Positions 51,659 to 63,514 of a stretch of 64,000 nucleotides of DNA are shown here, in pieces; the stretch's first letter is position 1; every line of letters begins with the position of its first letter. The notes under the pieces are model-generated. The model saw only the letters and a program-made list of their open reading frames with translations. It was not told the origin of the DNA and did no database searches. The DNA lies in NCBI GenBank assembly GCA_002919235.1, contig PKEX01000006.1, forward strand, positions 1 to 64,000. The letters are read 5' to 3'. Source of the DNA: Clostridia bacterium (GTDB lineage: Bacteria; Bacillota; Limnochordia; DTU080; RSA5). Both the position numbers and the translations under genes were made by a program.

Positions 51659-52424
51659 ACCGGAGGCAGAGGCCGCCGGCGCCCTTGCCGGCCCGCTGGG
51701 CCAGCTGGTCGCGATGCTCGAGGAGGAGGGAGAAGCCCTCGTCGAGCACCTGGAGGAGCTCAGGATTCGGCTCTTGATCTTCGCCGGTGCGTTTCTCGCG
51801 GCGGCGTGGGTGGGCTGGCTCGCGGCGCCCCGGGTGTTGGCCGGGTTCCAGCAGGCCGTGGGACGGCTGATCTTCGTGGCACCGGCCGAAGCGTTCATGA
51901 CGCGCCTTAGGATCGCCGGCGCGCTCGGCTTGCTGCTCTCGCTGCCGGTGGGGATCTATCAAGCGTGGCGCTTTGTGGCGCCCGCTCTTTTCCCTGAGGA
52001 AAAGCGCCTCGCGCGCCTTTTCGTGTGGGCGAGCAGCCTCCTCTTCGCAGGGGGGCTCGCCTTTGGGTACTGGGTCGTCTATCCCGTCTCTCTCTCCTTC
52101 TTCCTGCGCCTGGGTACTGAAGGCCTGCGGCCCGCCGTCGTCGTCAGTCAACACTTGTCGTTCTTTCTGGGCACCACGCTCTCGTTCGGGATCGCCTTCC
52201 AGCTCCCCGCGGCGCTGCTCCTTCTCGTCAGGGCAGGCGTCCTCACCGCAGAGCGGCTCAAAGAAGTGCGCCGGCCCGCGCTTTTCGCCTGCGTCGTCGC
52301 GGCGGCGGCGTTGACGCCGGCGGACGTGGTGTCGCTGGCGATGATGGCCGTCCCCCTGGTGTGCTTGTACGAAGCGGCGGTGTTCCTCGCGCCGCGCTTT
52401 GAGAGGGAGTCGAGTTCTGCGTGA
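51651..52424 (+). CDS. tatC: Twin-arginine translocase TatC, first copy
   Basis: About 257 aa with six TM helices. It keeps the signal-peptide-binding [13 protein letters not shown] motif, [11 protein letters not shown] and the conserved Pro-rich P1 region. GTG 51651 overlaps the tatA stop; the track ATG 51588 would overlap tatA by 71 bp. Followed by a second tatC with GTGA overlap. Confidence 0.93.
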   Translation: MSEPEAEAAGALAGPLGQLVAMLEEEGEALVEHLEELRIRLLIFAGAFLAAAWVGWLAAPRVLAGFQQAVGRLIFVAPAEAFMTRLRIAGALGLLLSLPVGIYQAWRFVAPALFPEEKRLARLFVWASSLLFAGGLAFGYWVVYPVSLSFFLRLGTEGLRPAVVVSQHLSFFLGTTLSFGIAFQLPAALLLLVRAGVLTAERLKEVRRPALFACVVAAAALTPADVVSLAMMAVPLVCLYEAAVFLAPRFERESSSA

Positions 52425-53164
52425 ATGCGCGCGTCAACCTGTGGGATCACCTGGAATTCGTCAGGATCCGGGTGCTGCGGGCGGTGGCAGCCTATGCGGG
52501 CGCGGCAGCGCTCGGTTTTGCCTTTGCTCCCCGTGTCACCCACCGGCTGATGGTGCCGGAAGCAGGGCTTTCAGGCCTGGTCTTTCTGAGCCCCACGGAA
52601 GCGCTGATCGCCCGGATCAAGCTGGCCTTGGCCCTCGGCCTCCTCATCGGCCTTCCGTTCATTTTGTACCAAGTCTGGGGGCTGTTTGTCCCGGTGATGG
52701 ACAGAAGAGCGCGCCGGGTCACCCTCGCGCTGATCCCGCTGGTTTACGCCCTCTTTGTGGCCGGCGTCGCCTTCGCTCTCACGGCGGTGCTTCCCCTGGC
52801 CGTCCGCTTCTTGCTGGGCTTTGGCGGCGCCTACCTGGAACAGGAGATCTCCGTCGGCAACTACCTCTCGTTTGTCATCGCCTTCACGCTTCCGTTCGGG
52901 CTCCTCTTTGAGCTGCCGGTGCTGATCGTGGCGCTGGCGCGCCTTGGCATTCTCCGCCCCGAAGCGCTGGCGCGGCAGCGGAAGTACGCGCTCTTCGGGA
53001 TCTTCGTCATTGCGGCCGTCCTCACCCCGCCGGATGTTGTCTCCCAGCTGATGCTGGCCGCACCGATGCTGGTCCTATACGAGGCCAGCATTCTCCTGGC
53101 CCGGCTGGCGGCGCCCAAGAGGGCTGCGCCCGGCGAGGGCGAAGACGGTGGGAGGGAGAGCTAG
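52421..53164 (+). CDS. Twin-arginine translocase TatC, second copy
   Basis: This 247-aa TatC paralogue with six TM helices has LSPTEALIARIKLALALGLLIGLPFILYQVWGLFVP and FELPVLIVALARLGI, which are clear TatC signatures. The N-terminal motif is WDHLEFVRIRV instead of HLEELRxR, losing the second Glu that contacts the Arg-Arg signal. It may pair with the first copy or recognise different substrates. Confidence 0.93.
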   Translation: MNARVNLWDHLEFVRIRVLRAVAAYAGAAALGFAFAPRVTHRLMVPEAGLSGLVFLSPTEALIARIKLALALGLLIGLPFILYQVWGLFVPVMDRRARRVTLALIPLVYALFVAGVAFALTAVLPLAVRFLLGFGGAYLEQEISVGNYLSFVIAFTLPFGLLFELPVLIVALARLGILRPEALARQRKYALFGIFVIAAVLTPPDVVSQLMLAAPMLVLYEASILLARLAAPKRAAPGEGEDGGRES

Positions 53165-53165
53165 C

Positions 53166-56255
<3,090 letters not shown>

Positions 56256-56352
56256 TCCGGAGGCCAGGGAGGCGCCGTCCCGGCCCTGCGATCGCGGCCC
56301 GCCTCTAGACACCAAAAAACTCAACGGCAACTAGGAGGAGCGTGCGAGCAAG

Positions 56353-56763
56353 GTGCAGGTGGAGCAGACGTTCATCATCATCAAGCCCGAGGCGGTGGCC
56401 CGGGGGCTGGTAGGGGAGATCCTCTCGCGGTTTGAGCGCAAAGGGCTCACGATCCGCCGGCTGGCAGTGCGGCAGATCGAGCCTGAGCTGGCTAAGGTGC
56501 ACTACGGCCACCACGCCGACAAGCCGTTCTTCGGTGAATTGATCGAGGCCATCACCGCCGGGCCCGTGGTCATGGGCGTCCTGGAGGGACCGGGAGCCAT
56601 CGCCCACGTCCGCAACCTCATCGGGGCGACCGATCCGCTCAAAGCGGCGCCGGGCACCATCCGGGGCGACTTCGCCCTGCAGAACCCGTACAACATGGTG
56701 CACGCCTCGGACAGCCCGGAAACCGCCCGGGCGGAGATCGCCCGCTTCTTCGGCGACGAATAG
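56353..56763 (+). CDS. ndk: Nucleoside diphosphate kinase
   Basis: This 136-aa enzyme has TFIIIKPEAVARGLVGEIL, the P-loop-like GATDPLKAAPGTIRGDF and the phospho-His in NMVHASDSPETA (usual N[IM]VHGSDS). GTG start with AGGAGGAG about 12 nt upstream. About 100 bp after hemL; convergent with the VWA gene. Confidence 0.96.
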   Translation: MQVEQTFIIIKPEAVARGLVGEILSRFERKGLTIRRLAVRQIEPELAKVHYGHHADKPFFGELIEAITAGPVVMGVLEGPGAIAHVRNLIGATDPLKAAPGTIRGDFALQNPYNMVHASDSPETARAEIARFFGDE

Positions 56764-56807
56764 GGAAACCGGCGGCCCGTGCGCACGGCGAGGCGGGATG
56801 CGGCGCC

Positions 56808-59615
56808 CTACGGCGCGCCGCGCCCGCCTCCTTCTTCGCCTCGCGGCAGCTTTTTTCGCGCCGCAAGGTACCGGCCGGCCTGCTGCGCGGTCTGGCCCGC
56901 CGACCGGCCCGACTCGTCCCGGCCCTCCCGGGCCTTTTCCCAGCCTTCCGCGTCCTGTGCCATCATGCGGCGCAGTGCCTGTTCGTCGGTGACGGCTCCG
57001 GCCGCTCCTAGGCGCCTCGGCCTCAGAGTGCCGAGCAATCCGGCGATCGCGGAGAGCGGTACGTAGCGCACGGCGATGTCGAGAAACGCCAGGATCAAGG
57101 CCGCGGCCAGGAGATAGGGGGCCAGGGGCACCGCCCGCACCGAAGGCGCCGGGTGGGTGAGGAGGGCGCGCAGGCCGGCGGGTCCGGGATCGCTGAGGAC
57201 CGCCCCGCCTGTGGCTTCGGCGAGGCGGAGGAGAAGGCCTGAATCAGGTCTAAGCACTCGATACTCTTCGGGGTAGGGGGACGCCGCGCCCGTCCAGGCG
57301 GCCGAGGGCAGGTCCCCGCCGGCGCTGCGGATCGAGGCGAGGTACGGCCCGGGGCGGCCGGCGGGAAACTCCGCCTCGTACCGTCCGGGCGCGACTTGAT
57401 CCAGGGCTAGGGTGAGGCGTTCTCCTCCCGGTGCGAGCACCTCCGCGGCCAGTTCGAGGAAGTTCTGAAAACCCCCTTCGAGATCCAGCGCGTCCACCGT
57501 CAGAATGCCCCGGCCGCCTTCGATGGCGATCTGCGGAAGGAGGCCCGCCGGCGGATCGGAGCGCATCAGCCAGCGGACCAGCTGGCTCATGAGCGCGCCG
57601 TAGCCCTCCCAGTCCCGCCAGGCGCCGATCCACGGCTCGCCGGCGCTGGCGGTGAACGCCGCCGCTTTGCCCAGGCCCCGCCGCCACGTGGCCAGGATGG
57701 GGCTCTCGTCCGGCGCCTTGAGGTGCACGGCCGCCGCCGCCTTGGGCGAGGTGACCACGTACCCGCCCAGCGGCGGCACGGGCGTGCGGTCGTGCCAGAA
57801 GTCGGCCTGCTGATGCCACTGGGGGATGAACGGCTCGTCCACCCGCAGCGGCCGCGAAATCAGGGTAGCCTCGGTCACGAAAATCTGCGGGATGGCCCGG
57901 ATGTCCTCGGTAAAGTAGTACCTGCCGCCGCCCCAGCGAGCGATGTCGGCCAGGAGCTCCAGGTCCGCGTCGCGGCCGACGCCCACCGCGGTGACGGTGA
58001 CGCCGCTGTTTCGGAGCGCGAGGGTGAGCGCCTGGAAATCGGCGGGCGTCGAGCGGCCGTCGGACAGGACGATGAGGTGCTTGAGCGCGGCGTCTACCTG
58101 GACCAGGCTGCGGTGCGCGCTCTCGAGAGCCGGCCCCAGGTTGGTGCCGCCTTCCGCAGAGAGCGAGGCGACCGCGCTGGCGATGGCGACGCGGTTTTGC
58201 ACGGGCTGGACGGGCACCACCCAGAAGGGGTACGAGTCGAAGGCCAGCACTCCGATGAGGTCCCGCTCGTTCATGAGCTCCAGGACGCTCAAAGCCGCCT
58301 CCTTGGCCAGATCCAGCTTGGAATAGGACCCTTGAGTCTCTGCCATGCTTCCCGAACGGTCAAGGGCCAGCACCAGCGCGAGCGACGGCATGATCAGGCT
58401 TTGCGGGGCGTCCATGGACACCGGCAGGAGCGCTTCCAGCTCCGTGCGGGCGTATCCCCCCAGGCCAAAGCTGTTGGGCCCGCCGATGGCCAAGAGCCCG
58501 CCGCCCAAGTGTTCGACGAAATGGACCAGCGCCTCCCGGTGGGCCGGCGAGAGCTGAGACGCGGGGAGGTCGATGAGCACGACGGCGCGGTAGTTGGCCA
58601 GCATCGGCCCGGAAGGGAATGAACCGCCCCCCCTCACGTCGGCGGTGATTCCCCGGGCCTTCAGCAGCTCTCCGAACGCGCGGCCTGCGTCGGGGTCGCC
58701 GGAGACAACCAGCACCTGGGCCTCCGTCTCGACGCGGACCAGGGCGTAGCCCGAGTTGTTCTCACTGAAGCCGTCGTCCACGGCATCGAGCCACAGTTCG
58801 TAGGCGACGGCCTCCCCGGCGGCCGCATCCTCCCGGAGCCCGTCGAAGGTCACCGCCGTGCGCCCGGGGGCGAGCTCTACGTCCCGCGCCGCGATGAGGC
58901 TGCCGTTCCGGTAGAGGCGCAGCGTCGCCCGGGTGGGAACCGTGCTGCGCACGACCGCCCTGGCGCTGTACGGCTCACCCGGGGCCACGGAGGCGGGGAG
59001 CGCCAGGTCTTCCACTTCCACCTCGGCGCCGTACTCCCGGGGCAGCGGAACCACGTCGATGGGAGTCCCGCGGGATGCGGCCAGCGCCGCCAGGGCTCCG
59101 GCGTTCCCGCGCGTCTCCACGCCGTCGGAGATCAGGAGGATCCGGGCGTTGGCCCCCGGCGCGGCGCGGCCGAGCGCCACTGTCAGGGCTGCGGCGATGT
59201 CGGTGGCGCCGGGATCCGCAGCGACGGCCCCGGGGACGCCGCCACCTCTCTCGATTTCACCCAGCGAGACGACGTCCCCGCCGAAGGCATACAGCATGAT
59301 GCGGTCGTGCGGGCCGAGGAGCTCTGCCAGCGACCGGACGACGCCGAAGGCCCGCTCGCGCCCCTCCGGGAGGACGCTGGCGGATGCGTCGACCAACACG
59401 TGAAGCTCGACGCCGGGACGGGGCGCCCACACGGTGGTTCCGGCCGCCGCCAGGATCAGGCAGAAGAGCGCAAGCGCCCGAAGCAGCGGCACCCACCGCT
59501 GCTGCCGGGCAATGCCGGGCAGCAGGACGTAGCGGCGCCACCGCCAGTACGCGTACGGAACCAGGACCAGCGCCAGGAGCCACCAGGGCGACTCCCAAGA
59601 GAGGCGCAGGTTCAT
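56808..59615 (-). CDS. Large membrane protein with two VWA domains
   Basis: About 935 aa. Two N-terminal TM helices (SPWWLLALVLVPYAYW; LLRALALFCLILAAAGTTVW), a first VWA domain with MIDAS DASAS and ISDGVET, and a GATase1-like segment (YRAVVLIDLPASQLSPAHREALVHFVEHLGGGLLAIGG). A second VWA follows with LALDRSGSMAE, GGTNLGPAL and LSDGRSTP, then a C-terminal TM helix (APYLLAAALILAFLDIAVRY) and a charged tail. Last gene of the MoxR operon; overlaps the BatA-like gene by 4 bp. Function unknown, probably an envelope assembly or stress complex. Confidence 0.87.
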   Translation of the reverse strand: MNLRLSWESPWWLLALVLVPYAYWRWRRYVLLPGIARQQRWVPLLRALALFCLILAAAGTTVWAPRPGVELHVLVDASASVLPEGRERAFGVVRSLAELLGPHDRIMLYAFGGDVVSLGEIERGGGVPGAVAADPGATDIAAALTVALGRAAPGANARILLISDGVETRGNAGALAALAASRGTPIDVVPLPREYGAEVEVEDLALPASVAPGEPYSARAVVRSTVPTRATLRLYRNGSLIAARDVELAPGRTAVTFDGLREDAAAGEAVAYELWLDAVDDGFSENNSGYALVRVETEAQVLVVSGDPDAGRAFGELLKARGITADVRGGGSFPSGPMLANYRAVVLIDLPASQLSPAHREALVHFVEHLGGGLLAIGGPNSFGLGGYARTELEALLPVSMDAPQSLIMPSLALVLALDRSGSMAETQGSYSKLDLAKEAALSVLELMNERDLIGVLAFDSYPFWVVPVQPVQNRVAIASAVASLSAEGGTNLGPALESAHRSLVQVDAALKHLIVLSDGRSTPADFQALTLALRNSGVTVTAVGVGRDADLELLADIARWGGGRYYFTEDIRAIPQIFVTEATLISRPLRVDEPFIPQWHQQADFWHDRTPVPPLGGYVVTSPKAAAAVHLKAPDESPILATWRRGLGKAAAFTASAGEPWIGAWRDWEGYGALMSQLVRWLMRSDPPAGLLPQIAIEGGRGILTVDALDLEGGFQNFLELAAEVLAPGGERLTLALDQVAPGRYEAEFPAGRPGPYLASIRSAGGDLPSAAWTGAASPYPEEYRVLRPDSGLLLRLAEATGGAVLSDPGPAGLRALLTHPAPSVRAVPLAPYLLAAALILAFLDIAVRYVPLSAIAGLLGTLRPRRLGAAGAVTDEQALRRMMAQDAEGWEKAREGRDESGRSAGQTAQQAGRYLAARKKLPRGEEGGGRGAP

Positions 59616-61609
59616 CGCCGGCAACCCCCCGGCCGCCCTCGCCGGAGGGCGGGGCGAGCGCTGGAAGCCAGAAGCCCGGGAGCGGGCGCCCTCGATCGCC
59701 CGCGGGCGGTGTAGAGCCGTTCCTCAAGGAGCAGGAGGCACGCGGCGGCCACGGCTGCCGCGCTCCAGGCGGCGGCGAGAGGCGCCCCGGGGGCGGAGGC
59801 CGCGTCGTCCCGGGACACCGCCGCCAGGTGGACCAGGCGGTCGACGGCCGGATCGAGGAGGTGGACGCCAGGAACGGTCGAGAGCTGGTCCCAGCGGCTG
59901 GCCAGGTCCGACTCGGTGCGGTCGAGAAGGCTCAAAGCGAACTGGCCCGTGCGGCTTCCCGCACGCCACGCGTAGACTCCGGGCGCAAGAAGAAGACGGT
60001 AAAGCCCGTCGCCCTCCGCTTGCCCCGGGGCCAGCTCCGCGTGCTCCTCCAGCGGCGTCGTCAGGTGGATGGTCTCGCCGGAGCGGAGCAGGGCCGCCAC
60101 GGGTTCCGGCAGCTTCCCCAGGGGGCTCGGGGGCGGGACCAGCTCCTGGCCGCGGGGATTGGCCCATTCCAGGGCGTTTTGCAAAAAGACGGGGAACGCC
60201 ACCCGGAAGGGGAAGTCGCTCTGCTCCAGCGGGATGCCCACCCGGACCACCCGGCGGGCGCCTTCGCCCGCGACGGTGATGAGCGGCCCCGCCGTGGAGT
60301 CGAGAAGGACCTGTTCACCGGGGGCGGCCGGCACCGGCGCGGCCGCCGCCAGGGAGACGCTCTCCCAGTCGACGAACCGGGAGAGGGGATGGCGCCGGTC
60401 CCACCAGGTCAGGGCGGGGTAAGGGGCGAGAGAGTCCCCTCCCGCGGCGAAGACGAGAGCCGCGCCGGCGAACCCGGCGGGCGGCTGTTCTCCGTAAAAG
60501 ACCGCGAGGTCGTATTCGCCTTGGCGCTCCAGGGCGGCCCGGGGATCGAGCGCCCGCTCAATTTCGACCCCCCCTGCGGCGACCAGTCCCTCTCTCAGGA
60601 AGTGGTTGTCCTCCCCGATCCAGAGGACCCGCGCGGCCCCTTCCGCCGCGGCCGCCAGGTACGCCGTGTTGTCCAAGGCGAAGGCGTCGTCCGTGTCCAG
60701 CTCCGCGGCCAGGACCTCTCCCGGACGGAACGTGTGCTCGAAGACGTAGGTTCGCCTTCCCCTGGGTTCGAGGCGGATTGCGAATGCGGCCGCGGGCTGC
60801 CCCGTGTCGTCCGCAGCGCCGGCGGGCCCGGTCGACGTCACCACGAGCTGTCCTTCGACGGGGGAGGTCCCAAAGTTTTCGACCTCCACCATGACCTGAT
60901 GGTGGCCCGCTCCCCGGCCTGTGGCCCGCGCGGAAAACCGCGTGATGGCCGCGTTGTCCAGCGGAGACCCGACGGGAATCACCCATGTCCCGGCGGCGGA
61001 CCCCAGGGCCGGCCACAGTCCGCTCGGGACCGCGCCCCACCCCCCGTCGGTGACGAGGACGATCAGAAGAGGGCTTCCCGCCTGGACGGCGGCGGCCACC
61101 TCGCGGCTTACCGCATCCCAGTCGCTGCTTCCACCCGGCGGGGGAAGCCCGTACAGGGCCCGGAGAAACTGCTCTTTGGAAGGGCCGTCGTACCGGAGCA
61201 GGGTGCCCGTGGTGGACCACAGGATATAACGGGCGGCCTCCCCTTCCGAAAGAAACCGCTCCAGGGCGGCGACCGCTTCGCCGGCGCGCGTCTCCCCGCT
61301 GCCTGCCGCCATGCTCGCGGACGTGTCGACGATCACGCCCAGGTGAACCGCGGCGCCGTTCCGGTGGAATTGGGGACCCGCCAGCGCCGCGGCCAGCAGC
61401 TCGATGACCAGGAGCTGGACCAGGAGAATGAGGCTCTTGATGAGGCGGTGCCGCCGGTGGTCGGCCGCCATGGCCCGGGACGCCAGCTGCCACAGGAAAA
61501 GGCTGGACACTTCTCGCTCCCGGCGCCGCATGCGCAGCGTGTGCATGAGGACGACGGCGGCCCCCATGGCGAGCCCGGCGGCGAGCCATCCCCAACGACT
61601 GAACGTCAG
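59612..61609 (-). CDS. BatA-like VWA membrane protein, probable CTG start
   Basis: About 665 aa. The N-terminus encoded upstream of the track ATG reads MTFSRWGWLAAGLAMGAAVVLMHTLRMRRRERE, the BatA domain. It begins at a CTG overlapping the DUF58 stop, 8 nt after AGGGGGG; no ATG, GTG or TTG lies in frame between the previous stop and ATG 61567. A TM helix (LLVQLLVIELLAAALAG), a VWA domain (VIVDTSASM, VLVTDGGWG), an unrecognised middle region and a C-terminal TM helix (AAWSAAAVAAACLLLLEERLY) follow. Confidence 0.82.
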   Translation of the reverse strand: MTFSRWGWLAAGLAMGAAVVLMHTLRMRRREREVSSLFLWQLASRAMAADHRRHRLIKSLILLVQLLVIELLAAALAGPQFHRNGAAVHLGVIVDTSASMAAGSGETRAGEAVAALERFLSEGEAARYILWSTTGTLLRYDGPSKEQFLRALYGLPPPGGSSDWDAVSREVAAAVQAGSPLLIVLVTDGGWGAVPSGLWPALGSAAGTWVIPVGSPLDNAAITRFSARATGRGAGHHQVMVEVENFGTSPVEGQLVVTSTGPAGAADDTGQPAAAFAIRLEPRGRRTYVFEHTFRPGEVLAAELDTDDAFALDNTAYLAAAAEGAARVLWIGEDNHFLREGLVAAGGVEIERALDPRAALERQGEYDLAVFYGEQPPAGFAGAALVFAAGGDSLAPYPALTWWDRRHPLSRFVDWESVSLAAAAPVPAAPGEQVLLDSTAGPLITVAGEGARRVVRVGIPLEQSDFPFRVAFPVFLQNALEWANPRGQELVPPPSPLGKLPEPVAALLRSGETIHLTTPLEEHAELAPGQAEGDGLYRLLLAPGVYAWRAGSRTGQFALSLLDRTESDLASRWDQLSTVPGVHLLDPAVDRLVHLAAVSRDDAASAPGAPLAAAWSAAAVAAACLLLLEERLYTARGRSRAPAPGLLASSARPALRRGRPGGCRR

Positions 61610-62481
61610 CGCAGGAGCCCCCCTTCACGAAACGCTTTGAGCAGCAGCGCGTCCAGCGGATAGGACGTGTCCAGCTGGTAGCAGGCGATGCCCAGTTTCG
61701 CGCAGCGCTCCCTCACCTGGAGCAGCCACCGTTGGGCCGTGTCGATGAAGGCACGGGCGGCCGCCTCGTCCAGCGTCACGGCGAGGCGGTCGCCGGTCTC
61801 TGCATCCACGAGTTCCAGCGCGCCGCGCGAGGACGGCGCCCAGTCTTCCGGCGCGAGCAGGTGGACGAGGACCGGAGTGGCCCGCAGGCGGCTGAGCGCG
61901 GCCAGGGCCTCCTCCCACGAGGGGTCCAGCAAGTCGCTGATGAGGACTGCGACGGCGTGGTGAACGTCCTTGGAGGAGAGCCCCCGGAGGGCCGGAGCCA
62001 GCGCCGTCCTGCCGCGCGCTTCCGTGCGGGCCAGCGTGTGGAAGAGCGGCAGCAGGCGGTGGCGTCCCCTCAGCCAGGGCGTCCGCCAGGAGAGGCGGGT
62101 GGAGAGCTCGGCTTGGCGCACGTGATCGCCGCGCCGCAGGGCGACGTAGCCCAGCGCGGCGGCCACCTGCCGGGCGTACTCCACTTTCGGCGGATCGCCG
62201 ACCCGCATGGAAGAGCTGTGGTCGATCAACAGGACCAGGCGGCGATTTCGCTCTTCGGTGAACACTTTGACGAAGAGCCGGTCGAGCCGGCTGTAAATGT
62301 TCCAGTCGATGTGACGGTAGTCGTCCCCCGGCTCGTACTCGCGGTAGTCGTGAAACTCGACGCTGCTCCCCGGAGCCTGGCTGCGGTTTTCGCCGGCGTG
62401 CGCCCCGGCGGTCTTCACGGGCGCATCGAGGCGGAGCCGGCTCAGGGCGCGGATGAGTTCGGGGGAGAGAAGGGGCGGCAT
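61606..62481 (-). CDS. DUF58 protein (VWA-like)
   Basis: This 291-aa protein has the DUF58 signature VEFHDYREYEPGDDYRHIDWNIYSRLDRLFVKVFTEE, followed by the VWA-like LLIDHSSSMRVGDPPK. DUF58 proteins partner MoxR ATPases. ATG directly follows the moxR stop; its stop overlaps the BatA-like gene. Confidence 0.94.
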   Translation of the reverse strand: MPPLLSPELIRALSRLRLDAPVKTAGAHAGENRSQAPGSSVEFHDYREYEPGDDYRHIDWNIYSRLDRLFVKVFTEERNRRLVLLIDHSSSMRVGDPPKVEYARQVAAALGYVALRRGDHVRQAELSTRLSWRTPWLRGRHRLLPLFHTLARTEARGRTALAPALRGLSSKDVHHAVAVLISDLLDPSWEEALAALSRLRATPVLVHLLAPEDWAPSSRGALELVDAETGDRLAVTLDEAAARAFIDTAQRWLLQVRERCAKLGIACYQLDTSYPLDALLLKAFREGGLLR

Positions 62482-62483
62482 CG

Positions 62484-63476
62484 CTACACCGCGACCTCTT
62501 TCCTGGCCTGGTCCACCAGGGAGGCGATGAGCCGGTCCGGCTCGACGCCGTCGGCTTCCGCCTCAAAGCTGAGGATCAGCCGGTGGCGAAGGGCCGGGGC
62601 CGCGACGCGCACCACGTCGTCCAGGGAGGCGTTGAAGCGCCCCTCCAGCAGCGCCCGGCCCTTCGCCGCGAGGACCAGCGCCTGGGCGCCCCTGGGACTT
62701 GCGCCGTAACGCACGTACCGCTTCACTTCTTCGGTGGCCCGGGGCGACGACGGGTGCGTCGCTTCCACCAGGTGGACGACGAAGTCCAGGACATGGCTGG
62801 CGATGGGCACCTGGCGGACGGCCCGCTGGAGCGCCAGCAGTTCGTCCCGCCGGAGTACCGGTGTGAGGACGGGATCGTACTCGCCGGTGGTCCTTTCGAG
62901 AATGGCCTTGAGCTCGTCTTTGGACGGCGGCTTCACCAGCAGCTTGAAGAAGAACCGGTCGATCTGCGCTTCGGGCAGGGGATAGGTGCCCTCCATCTCG
63001 ATGGGGTTTTGCGTCGCCAGGACGAAGAAGGGCTGCTCCAGTGGATACGTCTTCCCGGCGGTGGTCACCGTCCCCTCTTGCATCGCCTCGAGCAGAGCCG
63101 ACTGTGACTTGGGAGTCGCCCGGTTGATCTCATCGGCCAGGACGAGATGGGCAAAGATGGGCCCGGGCTGGAACGTGATGCGGCGCTCCCGGCCTTCGGC
63201 GTCGGTGAGCAGGACGTGGGTGCCGAGGATGTCGGCGGGCATCAGGTCCGGGGTGAATTGGATCCGGGTGAACTTGAGGTCGAGCCCTTGCCCGATCGCC
63301 CGCACTAGGCGGGTCTTCCCCAAGCCGGGCGCCCCTTCCAGCAGCACGTGCCCGCCGCAGAGGAGGGCGATCAGGGTCTCTTCGATGAGCTGCGCCTGGC
63401 CTACGATCACCTTGCCCAGCTCCCGGCGGAGCCGGTCCAGCTTGCCCTGGGCCTCCACGAGCTGCGTTTCGTCCAT
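62484..63476 (-). CDS. MoxR-family AAA+ ATPase
   Basis: This 330-aa chaperone-like ATPase has Walker A LLEGAPGLGKTRLVRAIGQGL, FTPDLMPADILGT, Walker B HLVLADEINRATPKSQSALLEAMQEGTVT, sensor 1 ATQNPIEMEGTYPLPEAQIDRF and sensor 2 YGASPRGAQAL. ATG 63476 has AAGGAGG 7 nt upstream; the track start is 14 codons early. With DUF58 and VWA proteins it forms a metal-site or complex-assembly module of unknown target. Confidence 0.96.
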   Translation of the reverse strand: MDETQLVEAQGKLDRLRRELGKVIVGQAQLIEETLIALLCGGHVLLEGAPGLGKTRLVRAIGQGLDLKFTRIQFTPDLMPADILGTHVLLTDAEGRERRITFQPGPIFAHLVLADEINRATPKSQSALLEAMQEGTVTTAGKTYPLEQPFFVLATQNPIEMEGTYPLPEAQIDRFFFKLLVKPPSKDELKAILERTTGEYDPVLTPVLRRDELLALQRAVRQVPIASHVLDFVVHLVEATHPSSPRATEEVKRYVRYGASPRGAQALVLAAKGRALLEGRFNASLDDVVRVAAPALRHRLILSFEAEADGVEPDRLIASLVDQARKEVAV

Positions 63477-63514
63477 TGCCCATCCTCCTTCCCGGAGCGC
63501 CGGCCGCCGGGCCG

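Noticed and set aside
59384-61663. 759-aa plus-strand ORF
   Set aside because: Shadow of the BatA-like gene; Arg/Gly/Pro-rich, no recognisable domain.
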